Shown here piece by piece: positions 1-5,469 of a DNA stretch of 5,469 bases (its first letter is position 1; each line of letters starts with the position of its first letter). The notes under the pieces are model-generated. The model was not told where the DNA came from and did not search any database. It was given only the letters and a program-made list of their open reading frames with translations. The position numbers and the translations under genes are program-made. The stretch comes from Candidatus Sphingobacterium stercoripullorum (GTDB lineage: Bacteria > Bacteroidota > Bacteroidia > Sphingobacteriales > Sphingobacteriaceae). The stretch is taken from NCBI GenBank assembly GCA_019114715.1, contig DXEZ01000187.1, positions 1-5,469 on the forward strand. Direction: 5' to 3'.

Positions 1-1067
1 AAAAACTCCGCTAGTGAATGGTATTCTTCTCCTATTTTATGGGCATAAGCATTTAAATCAATCCATGCTACATAGCTAGCATCGGGAATGTGAAATTTCG
101 CATCTGGGAGCAGCTCCGCAAGTAGCTTCTGAAGTTCCTGGAAGCTCCCATCTAAATAACGATTTAATTTTTTCAGCCACTCTGCACCACTTTGGTAGGC
201 TGCTTGAGCGGCAACAATCGATAAAGGGGCAAGGCCATCCTTGTAGAGTTCATTCCAGCGTTCCCTAAGCTTGGGGTCTGCAATAAAGATATGAGACAAC
301 TGCATGCCTGCTATATTAAAGGTTTTACTCGGCGAAGTGCAGGTTATAATGCGCTGCTCACCTTTAAATAAACGGGCTAGGGGTATGAAAGTTTTTCCCT
401 CTCGCAATAAATCGCAGTGTATTTCATCGCTAATGAGCCAAATGTCCCTTTTTATACAAATTTCACCGATTTCCCAGAGCTCGCTCTCTGTCCACACTCT
501 TCCTGTGGGGTTGTGCGGGTTGCAGAAGATGAACATTTTTATGCGCTTATGGGGATCATCGAGTTGCTCTTTGATGTCTTTAAAATCCAGATTGAACTGC
601 CCATTTTCTTTAAGTAAGGGAGAGAAATAGGCATTCACGCGATTCACGCGAGCAGCTTGATAGAACGGCCCGTAGGAAGGGGTGTTGAATAAAATACCTT
701 CACCCTCTTGGACCGTTAGGGCTACTAAGCGGTAAAGTGCAAAGACGACCCCCGGGGAAAATACCAATTCTTCGGTGTTTATCCTCCACTTGTAGTGCTC
801 CCAGAACCACGCCGATAGGACTTCAAGATACCTGTCATCGGGCTCACTGTATCCCAATATTTCCCGATCTAGGCGACCTTTAATCGCATCAAGGATGAAC
901 CTTGGTGTAGCCAGGTCCATATCAGCAACCCACATACGAATGTATTCCTTTAAATCTATTTGGGACTTGAGCTGCTGCCCCTTCTTAGATACTAATAAGC
1001 GGTCTGGCCACCCTTGGTAGTTAACGCTATGGGTGTTCTCTCTATTTATTATTTTATCGAAATCCAT
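1..1067 (-). CDS. patB: MalY/PatB-family PLP-dependent C-S lyase/aminotransferase, C-terminus off the left edge
   Basis: This gene is read on the minus strand from the ATG at 1067-1065 and stays open to the window edge, giving 355 complete codons without a stop. It is a fold-type I pyridoxal-phosphate enzyme of the MalY/PatB group. Members typically cleave cystathionine or cysteine conjugates (cystathionine beta-lyase-like) in the cytoplasm, and some act as aminotransferases. Visible family marks, in order, are WVADMD at residues 46-51, SPGVV near 104-108, SYGPF at 131-135 (Y132 probably stacks on the cofactor), NPHNPTG ending at G189, SDEIH around D214 (contacts the pyridine nitrogen) and SPSKTFN with K248 as the Schiff-base lysine. 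Family members are about 390-400 residues, so roughly the last 35-45 residues, including the carboxylate-binding arginine region, are missing here. The start is supported by the usual short N-terminal lead before WVADMD. No Shine-Dalgarno sequence or convincing promoter is seen. The family call is secure; the exact substrate is not. Confidence 0.93.
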   Translation of the reverse strand, partial: MDFDKIINRENTHSVNYQGWPDRLLVSKKGQQLKSQIDLKEYIRMWVADMDLATPRFILDAIKGRLDREILGYSEPDDRYLEVLSAWFWEHYKWRINTEELVFSPGVVFALYRLVALTVQEGEGILFNTPSYGPFYQAARVNRVNAYFSPLLKENGQFNLDFKDIKEQLDDPHKRIKMFIFCNPHNPTGRVWTESELWEIGEICIKRDIWLISDEIHCDLLREGKTFIPLARLFKGEQRIITCTSPSKTFNIAGMQLSHIFIADPKLRERWNELYKDGLAPLSIVAAQAAYQSGAEWLKKLNRYLDGSFQELQKLLAELLPDAKFHIPDASYVAWIDLNAYAHKIGEEYHSLAEF

Positions 1068-1162
1068 CGTCAGAGTTTTTATTGTGGTTTTAATTTTGCC
1101 GACATCAAATGGGGCTCATAAAAGTGCAAATTATCGATTTTTTCAAAAAGAAGTAAGGAAAC

Positions 1163-1193
1163 TTTTAATAATTAGTAAAAAAATGTAGCTTTG
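1163..1193 (+). promoter_or_regulatory. Bacteroidota-type promoter of the tRNA-Leu gene
   Basis: TAGCTTTG at 1186-1193 is an exact match to the Bacteroidota -7 consensus TAnnTTTG. TTTT at 1163-1166 sits 19 nt upstream and matches three of four bases of the -33 element TTTG, at the accepted spacing. Transcription would start near 1198-1202, just before the mature tRNA 5' end at 1205. The match and position are seen directly; promoter activity is inferred. Confidence 0.75.
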
Positions 1194-1204
1194 CTCCACA
1201 ATAT

Positions 1205-1286
1205 ACCCAGGTGGCGAAATTGGTAGACGCACCATCTTGAGGGGGTGGCGCCGCAAGGCATGGCAGTTCGAATCTGCTCCTGGGTA
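1205..1286 (+). tRNA. tRNA-Leu, anticodon GAG
   Basis: This is an 82-nt class II tRNA with a full cloverleaf. The acceptor stem pairs ACCCAGG (1205-1211) with CCTGGGT (1279-1285), followed by discriminator A1286, the base typical of leucine tRNAs. U8-G9 and a D arm containing AATTGGTAGAC follow. The anticodon stem is CCATC (1232-1236) with GGTGG (1244-1248), enclosing loop TTGAGGG with anticodon GAG at 1239-1241, which reads CUC and CUU codons. The long variable arm is a GCC/GGC stem with a GCAA loop at 1250-1259. The T arm is GGCAG/CTGCT around TTCGAAT (1267-1273). The 3' CCA is not encoded (CAT follows A1286), so the tail must be added by nucleotidyltransferase. The first pair is A-U rather than the common G-C. 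The gene appears to be a single-tRNA unit with its own promoter and terminator. Confidence 0.97.
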
Positions 1287-1292
1287 CATTAA

Positions 1293-1318
1293 GGCAGCTT
1301 GAAAAAGTTGCCGTTTTT
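1293..1318 (+). terminator. Intrinsic terminator of the tRNA-Leu unit
   Basis: GGCAGCTT (1293-1300) pairs with AAGTTGCC (1305-1312) in an 8-bp stem that includes one G-U pair, capped by a GAAA tetraloop and followed by G and a run of five T (1314-1318). It begins 6 nt after the tRNA 3' end, so it is well placed to end the tRNA transcript. Confidence 0.88.
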
Positions 1319-1662
1319 ATTTCATTGCCTGCCACCTGGCTGTTAAATGAGCATAGAATCGGTCTTGTTTAACTTATCAACCAACCGGTTTTAATCATTT
1401 TCTTCTAAACTGCCCTTAACGGACAACTTTCTAATCAATATTGTTATTGCTATTTATGCAATATTTAGCGGTTTTGTGAGTGTAAAAAACAATAAAACGT
1501 ACGAATCTGCAGGTAATATTGGCAAACATGCATGATTATGCATTATTTTTTCTATGTTTATGCTGTAATCAGTTGCAAATAGTATCTAAGGTAAATGATG
1601 CTTGTGATAGTGGTGGTTGAAGGCTTGTCCTTGTTGTGATGAATGAAGATGAAGCATTTCTT

Positions 1663-1682
1663 AAGGAAGTATATACTACCTT
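1663..1682. promoter_or_regulatory. 20-bp imperfect palindrome, candidate operator
   Basis: The segment reads AAGG-A-AGTATATACT-A-CCTT: a perfect 10-bp palindrome flanked by one mismatched A/A pair and then four more complementary pairs, so nine of ten positions are symmetric. It lies about 430 bp upstream of susC. Such symmetry fits a site for a dimeric regulator, but no regulator gene is in the window and the binding role is inference. Confidence 0.35.
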
Positions 1683-1754
1683 TCTTTTTACTTTATATAC
1701 GAATGAGAAAGAACGAAATAACATAGAGCAATGATAAAAAAGATATACAGATGG

Positions 1755-1770
1755 TAAAGACCTGTCTTAA
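1755..1770. promoter_or_regulatory. Short imperfect dyad
   Basis: AAGAC (1757-1761) and GTCTT (1764-1768) form a 5-bp inverted repeat around a CT centre, with one further outer pair (T1755/A1770) beyond a mismatch. It lies about 75 bp after the larger palindrome at 1663-1682. Its size alone could be chance, so this is only a possible regulatory site. Confidence 0.15.
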
Positions 1771-1936
1771 TCTCATACTGAGAATCTATTTGAAAAAGGT
1801 GGATATCTATGAAACGCTTTGGTGAGGGGATCCTGCGATGGGGTGATTACTTTTCTTAAAGTCTATACGAGCATTAATTAGTTTGTTGTTTTACTTGCAT
1901 ACTTTGTTGGATGTAACAAGGGCCGAAAGACAGGCT

Positions 1937-1977
1937 AACGCTCACATAGCGTTCAAATAAAATTTTGAGTTTTATTT
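1937..1977. repeat. Two adjacent stem-loops upstream of susC
   Basis: AACGCT (1937-1942) and AGCGTT (1948-1953) form a perfect 6-bp stem with a CACAT loop. One base later, AAATAAAA (1955-1962) and TTTTATTT (1970-1977) form a perfect 8-bp A/T stem with a TTTTGAG loop. Neither is followed by a plain T-run on either strand, so a classical terminator is not well supported. A transcript folding element or a protein-binding site is possible. The symmetry is seen directly; the function is unknown. Confidence 0.4.
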
Positions 1978-1996
1978 TAATTCCATAGATAATTTG
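1964..1996 (+). promoter_or_regulatory. Tentative susC promoter
   Basis: TTTG at 1964-1967 and TAATTTG at 1990-1996 resemble the Bacteroidota -33/-7 elements, separated by 22 nt. The -7 element is one base shorter than TAnnTTTG, which weakens the call. If used, transcription would begin near 2003 and give a leader of roughly 110 nt carrying the inverted repeat at 2033-2055. Weaker alternatives are TTAGTTTG at 1878-1885, TACTTTG at 1900-1906, and TTTG at 2071-2074 with TACTTTA at 2092-2098. Confidence 0.28.
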
Positions 1997-2032
1997 GATG
2001 TTGGTGCTGGGGTAGAGCGTTTTTACGTTTCT

Positions 2033-2055
2033 AGTTTCTCCAGAGAGCAGAAACT
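2033..2055 (+). promoter_or_regulatory. 7-bp inverted repeat in the proposed susC leader
   Basis: AGTTTCT (2033-2039) is perfectly complementary to AGAAACT (2049-2055) across a 9-nt purine-rich centre that contains CAGAGAG. It lies 58 nt upstream of the susC start codon. GTTTCT also occurs twice in tandem at 2028-2039, so the left arm could be exchanged for another copy. It could be a leader-RNA hairpin or a dimer-binding operator; the sequence alone does not decide. Confidence 0.4.
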
Positions 2056-2113
2056 CAAGTAGTCAAGCATTTTGGTGTAGTAAATATATAATACTTTAAA
2101 CTAACAATTATTC

Positions 2114-5100
2114 ATGAGGAAAACAATACTTTTCTGTACGGCATTGGGCGCTTTATGGAATGTGCAAGCAGCGGATATTCCGATGCGGCATTCTTTCTTG
2201 CCTGATGCTTCAAGGGCGCATCTAGTCAATGCACCTTTGCAAGACACGGTACAAGGTATAGTGTCAGATGAAAATGGACCGGTCGCGGGCATTACAGTCT
2301 CGCTAGTAGGCTCCACAGTATCCACTCAAACCGACAGCAAGGGACAGTTTACTATAGCTGCTCCTAGGGGTTCAACACTTCGATTCAGTAGCATCGGTTA
2401 TGCTACCCGAGAGGTGGCGGTAACTACCAGCACTATGGATGTGCTAGTACATGCCGATGCCCAGCTCGTGGATGAAGTGGTGGTGGTAGGTTACGGTACT
2501 CAAAAACGATCCAACGTAACGGGTGCTGTATCTACAGTAGATACCGAAAAAACTTTCGAAACGCGACCTATTACCGATGTTGGACGTGCACTTCAAGGTG
2601 CCGTATCGGGACTTTCTGTAACCACTCCAAGTGGAGAGATTGGTGCCGATCCTACCATCCGGCTAAGGGGAGTGACCGGTTCTTTGCAAACAGAAGGTGG
2701 CGCGTCTCCATTGATATTAGTCGATGGGGTGGAAATACCCAACTTATCTATGGTGAGCCCCTCGGATATAGAATCTATGTCTGTCGTGAAAGATGCTTCA
2801 GCAGCAATTTACGGTTCTAGGGCCGCCTGGGGAGTGATTCTAATAGAAACAAAATCAGGAAAAAGAAATACCGAAACCTCGATAAACTATTCCAATAATG
2901 TGGCTTTTCAAACGCTAACGGCAACGCCCGAGATTGCTAGTGGTGCAGACGGAGCGAGAGCCGGCTTATTGGCCCTTCAACGTAACAACCCCTCGCTAAC
3001 TGGGTATGTAAACCTAGGGACGCGTTACGATGAATACGCTATAGAAAAAATGGAAGAGTGGGATATGCTCTACGGCAATCAAAACCTAGGCCTGGAGATG
3101 GTGGAAGGTAGAGATTACGAAGTGAAAGACGGATACTTGTATTTCCACCGGAGTTTCAATGCCGAGGACATGTTTATGAAGAAGTATACGCCGCAGCAAA
3201 ATCACAACCTGAATATAACAGGAGGCTCGGATAAGATAAACTACAATGCAGGGTTTGGCTTGGTGTCCCAAACGGGAATATTGAAAGACAACCCCGATAA
3301 ATACAATCGCTATAACTTCAACTTAGGTATTAATGCAGACTTGACCGATTGGTTGACAGGTTTTGCGAAAGTGTTGTACTCCAAGTCGCAGATTAGTAAG
3401 CCGTTCTCTTACAATGGAGATGTGTACGATCCGGTTTTTTACCTCTACCGCTGGCCGATGAACTTCCCTTACGGGACGGTAGATGGCCTACCTATGCGCA
3501 ACGCCATTACGGATGTGCAGCAGGCTAATCTGAACCATCGAGGCTTCAATATGGGGCGTTATACTTTTGGCGGTAAGGCGAAAGTATTACCCGGGCTAAC
3601 CATAGATGCAGATTATACGTATTCTCAGTTTCTAAGTAGTTTTGATGAAAATGGTGGCGAGGTAAAAGGATGGGACTTTTGGAATAAAAACGAGTTTGAA
3701 TACATGACTTATACCGGTGCCTCGTCCAATCGAGCGCGTAAAGAGCGTTCTTTACGAGAAAGGCACGTCGCCAACTTATACGGTACTTACGATACGAATT
3801 TCCAAGAGCATAACTTCAAGTTTATGGCAGGTGGAAATGCAGAGTTGTTTAAGGGCGACAATATATGGGGCCAGCGCTTAGGACTGTTGGATCCAAATTA
3901 CCCACAACTAGGCCTCGCTACAGGAGATATGACCACCAGTTCAGGAGCATCCCACTGGTCTACACTGGGCTTTTTCGGTCGTATAAACTACGATTACCAG
4001 GATAAGTACCTGCTAGAGGTGCTTGCTCGTTACGACGGATCCTCTCGCTTTAATAAAGATAATGTATGGGGCTTTTTCCCAGCGATTTCGGCAGGTTATG
4101 TGCTGACCGAGGAGAATTTCATGGATTTTTCACGGCCGTATTTGGATTTCTTAAAGCTTAGAGCTTCATGGGGTAGCGTAGGAAACCAAACGGTACCTTC
4201 AGGCTTATACCTATCCACCTTAAGTCAAGCGCCCACCAATTGGGTGGTGGATGGAGTGAATCAAAACACCATGTCCACACCGTCGATAGTTTCTCAAGAT
4301 TTAACTTGGGAAACCGTAACAACTAAAGAGATTGGTATCGATGCTGCACTCTTCAATAACAAATTAAATGTAACCTTCAACCGTTATAGAAGGACCGTCT
4401 CTGACCTGATCACCGGCGGAGTAATCTTACCTTCTAGTTATGGTGCACCTTCTCCTCTGCGGAACTTCGGAGAAATGCAAACCAACGGTTGGGAACTGGA
4501 ACTTGCCTATAATCAAGTGTTTGAAAACGGCCTGAGTATGCGTTTAGCAGGTCAGCTTTCCGACTACAAAGAAACTATAACTAAGTTTGATGGACAGGCA
4601 CTGGTGAATGCTAATGGGACTTCTTCCAACTATACCGGCAAAGTGATCGGTGAGATTTGGGGTTATGAAACTGAGCGCTTATTCCAAGAGGATGACTTTA
4701 TAAAAGGTAGCGATGGCAGTTATACGCTAAAAGAAGGAATCCCTACTCAGGAGTACTACGAAACGACGACTTTCAAATACGGCCCAGGTGATGTGAAGTA
4801 CAAAGACTTAAATGGCGATGGTGAGATAGGCGTGGGAGACGGTACTGTTGAAAACCCAGGAGATAGGCGTATCATTGGAAACTCGAACCCCCGTTATCAA
4901 TACGGCTTTAGAGCAGACTTTGCTTATAAGGGCTTTGATCTAGGCTTTTTTATTCAAGGGGTAGGAAAGCGTCACAACTGGGTAGGTGGAGATTTTGCCG
5001 TACCGGGATGGAGACCAGCAGAAGCTTGGTATACGCACCAAATGGACTACTGGACTCCAGAGAATACCGGAGCGTTCTATTACCGTCCTACTGACCAAGG

Positions 5101-5401
5101 GCAGAGCAACACAACAATGAACCATATGCCACAGACTAGGTATTTGCTGGATATGTCTTACTTGAGGTTGAAGAATTTAACTTTCGGCTACACACTGCCG
5201 GCGAGCGTTCTCGAGAAAGCACATATCTCCAAATTCCGAGTCTTCTTCTCGGGAGAGAATATCTTCGAACTGGATAACCTAGATGTTCCTATGGATCCAG
5301 AAACCGATTATACAGAAACTGGACGGAATGATGCCAACACTTTTGGCCGTTCTTATCCATTCCGTAGAACATTTTCAATGGGTGTACAATTAACATTTTA
5401 G
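2114..5401 (+). CDS. SusC/RagA-family TonB-dependent outer-membrane transporter
   Basis: This complete 1095-residue protein is a normal size for SusC-type transporters, which import glycans or peptides across the outer membrane using TonB energy together with a SusD lipoprotein. A signal peptide occupies residues 1-19 (K3, a hydrophobic core, then V-Q-A before A20). A later start at M24 would lose it, which supports the ATG at 2114. A CarboxypepD_reg-like beta domain spans about 46-115 (TDSKGQF at 73-79, FSSIGY at 91-96). The DEVVVVGYGTQ segment (120-130), the usual TonB-box region, follows. The plug domain runs from about 133 to 250 with LILVDGV near 200-206 and the SusC signature from DIESMSVVKDAS to SGK. 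The rest is the beta-barrel, ending in an aromatic-terminated strand (QLTF). A Ca-type loop DLNGDGEI begins at D898 with D909 as twelfth residue. No STN domain is present, so sigma/anti-sigma signalling is unlikely. Only 2 nt separate it from the SusD-like gene. Substrate unknown. Confidence 0.96.
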   Translation: MRKTILFCTALGALWNVQAADIPMRHSFLPDASRAHLVNAPLQDTVQGIVSDENGPVAGITVSLVGSTVSTQTDSKGQFTIAAPRGSTLRFSSIGYATREVAVTTSTMDVLVHADAQLVDEVVVVGYGTQKRSNVTGAVSTVDTEKTFETRPITDVGRALQGAVSGLSVTTPSGEIGADPTIRLRGVTGSLQTEGGASPLILVDGVEIPNLSMVSPSDIESMSVVKDASAAIYGSRAAWGVILIETKSGKRNTETSINYSNNVAFQTLTATPEIASGADGARAGLLALQRNNPSLTGYVNLGTRYDEYAIEKMEEWDMLYGNQNLGLEMVEGRDYEVKDGYLYFHRSFNAEDMFMKKYTPQQNHNLNITGGSDKINYNAGFGLVSQTGILKDNPDKYNRYNFNLGINADLTDWLTGFAKVLYSKSQISKPFSYNGDVYDPVFYLYRWPMNFPYGTVDGLPMRNAITDVQQANLNHRGFNMGRYTFGGKAKVLPGLTIDADYTYSQFLSSFDENGGEVKGWDFWNKNEFEYMTYTGASSNRARKERSLRERHVANLYGTYDTNFQEHNFKFMAGGNAELFKGDNIWGQRLGLLDPNYPQLGLATGDMTTSSGASHWSTLGFFGRINYDYQDKYLLEVLARYDGSSRFNKDNVWGFFPAISAGYVLTEENFMDFSRPYLDFLKLRASWGSVGNQTVPSGLYLSTLSQAPTNWVVDGVNQNTMSTPSIVSQDLTWETVTTKEIGIDAALFNNKLNVTFNRYRRTVSDLITGGVILPSSYGAPSPLRNFGEMQTNGWELELAYNQVFENGLSMRLAGQLSDYKETITKFDGQALVNANGTSSNYTGKVIGEIWGYETERLFQEDDFIKGSDGSYTLKEGIPTQEYYETTTFKYGPGDVKYKDLNGDGEIGVGDGTVENPGDRRIIGNSNPRYQYGFRADFAYKGFDLGFFIQGVGKRHNWVGGDFAVPGWRPAEAWYTHQMDYWTPENTGAFYYRPTDQGQSNTTMNHMPQTRYLLDMSYLRLKNLTFGYTLPASVLEKAHISKFRVFFSGENIFELDNLDVPMDPETDYTETGRNDANTFGRSYPFRRTFSMGVQLTF

Positions 5402-5403
5402 AC

Positions 5404-5469
5404 ATGAAACTACTTAAATATATAGCATTAGCAGGAGTTATTTCCATGTCCTCGTGTACGAAGGACTTC
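5404..5469 (+). CDS. SusD/RagB-like surface lipoprotein, N-terminus only
   Basis: An ATG 2 nt after the susC stop opens a frame of 22 codons that runs off the right edge. It encodes a lipoprotein signal peptide: K2 and K5 at the N-terminus, a hydrophobic run IALAGVI, then a lipobox MSSC with C18 as the lipidated cysteine. TKDF follows the cysteine, with a lysine-acidic pair that resembles the export signals sending Bacteroidota lipoproteins to the cell surface. Position directly after a SusC gene plus the lipobox make a SusD-type ligand-binding partner the best call, almost certainly co-transcribed and possibly translationally coupled. No SusD domain sequence lies in the window, so the identity rests on context. 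Confidence 0.85.
   Translation, partial: MKLLKYIALAGVISMSSCTKDF

Larger units (their letters stand above)
1320..2113. other. Long A/T-rich intergenic region without a supportable gene
   Basis: This spacer of about 790 bp separates the tRNA terminator from susC and is visibly richer in A/T than the flanking genes. Stops interrupt all frames often, and no open stretch is long enough or recognisable enough to call a gene. The longest ATG-started short frame noted is 31 codons (1639-1734). A 16-codon frame at 1809-1859 has an AAGGTGG sequence 6 nt before its ATG, but resembles nothing I recognise. The region does hold several dyad-symmetric elements, listed separately, concentrated between 1660 and 2060. 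It therefore most likely holds the control region of the susC operon, possibly together with decayed coding DNA or a small RNA. Confidence 0.7.

Noticed and set aside
304..630. Plus-strand open frames of 108 and 66 codons near 304-630
   Set aside because: Both lie inside the minus-strand MalY/PatB-type gene, which shows continuous family motifs across the same bases. The plus-strand translations resemble nothing and are antisense shadows.
1068..1204. Promoter for the minus-strand aminotransferase
   Set aside because: The nearest match on the minus strand (reverse complement of 1127-1133) is one base short of TAnnTTTG, and no -33 element lies at proper spacing.
1262..1290. Possible attachment site at the tRNA 3' end
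   Set aside because: No second copy of the T-arm/acceptor sequence was seen elsewhere in the window, and no recombinase gene is present. Only the general idea of an insertion point is kept, as a low-interest finding.
1383..1390. Palindrome AACCGGTT downstream of the tRNA terminator
   Set aside because: Eight bases of symmetry are common by chance, and there is no paired site or promoter near it.
1437..1465. Inverted repeat AATATTG / CAATATT with inner ATTGC / GCAAT
   Set aside because: The arms are A/T-rich and compete with each other, so this is expected often in such a spacer. There is no context suggesting function.
1528..1553. Hairpin of two ATGCAT copies followed by a T-rich run, as a second terminator
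   Set aside because: The stem is only 6 bp with low G/C and both arms are self-palindromes. The tRNA already has a strong terminator and no transcript needing termination is evident just upstream.
2101..2325. Minus-strand open frames inside the susC gene (2101-2325, 3086-3271, 4940-5125)
   Set aside because: Each is antisense to a continuous SusC-family reading frame, has no recognisable protein features and no supporting context.

Overview
The window looks like chromosomal DNA of a member of the Bacteroidota, perhaps a Sphingobacteriaceae-like environmental lineage; the lineage guess is inference. The reasons are a SusC/RagA transporter followed directly by the start of a SusD-type lipoprotein gene, protein starts with A/T-rich leaders and no Shine-Dalgarno sequence, and a tRNA promoter that matches the Bacteroidota -7 consensus TAnnTTTG exactly.

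Layout: (1) Positions 1-1067, minus strand, hold a MalY/PatB-type pyridoxal-phosphate C-S lyase/aminotransferase whose C-terminus runs off the left edge. (2) A 137-bp divergent spacer carries the promoter of a plus-strand tRNA-Leu(GAG) at 1205-1286, which is followed by a clear intrinsic terminator. (3) About 790 bp of A/T-rich DNA (1320-2113) has no supportable gene but several dyad-symmetric elements. The clearest are a 20-bp imperfect palindrome at 1663-1682, paired stem-loops at 1937-1977 and a 7-bp inverted repeat at 2033-2055. (4) Positions 2114-5401 hold a complete 1095-residue SusC/RagA-family TonB-dependent transporter. (5) After a 2-nt gap, the first 22 codons of a SusD-like lipoprotein begin at 5404 and run off the right edge.

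The SusC and SusD proteins should form an outer-membrane importer: a SusC barrel powered by TonB, with a surface SusD lid that captures a glycan or peptide ligand. The window is probably the upstream end of a polysaccharide utilization locus or similar uptake locus. The enzymes that would reveal the substrate lie beyond the right edge, so no substrate can be named. SusC has no N-terminal STN signalling domain, so control through a FecR-type anti-sigma factor is unlikely. The long leader region is the likely place for regulation.

I see no CRISPR array, insertion sequence, integrase or clearly new system. The most interesting material is the non-coding region ahead of susC.
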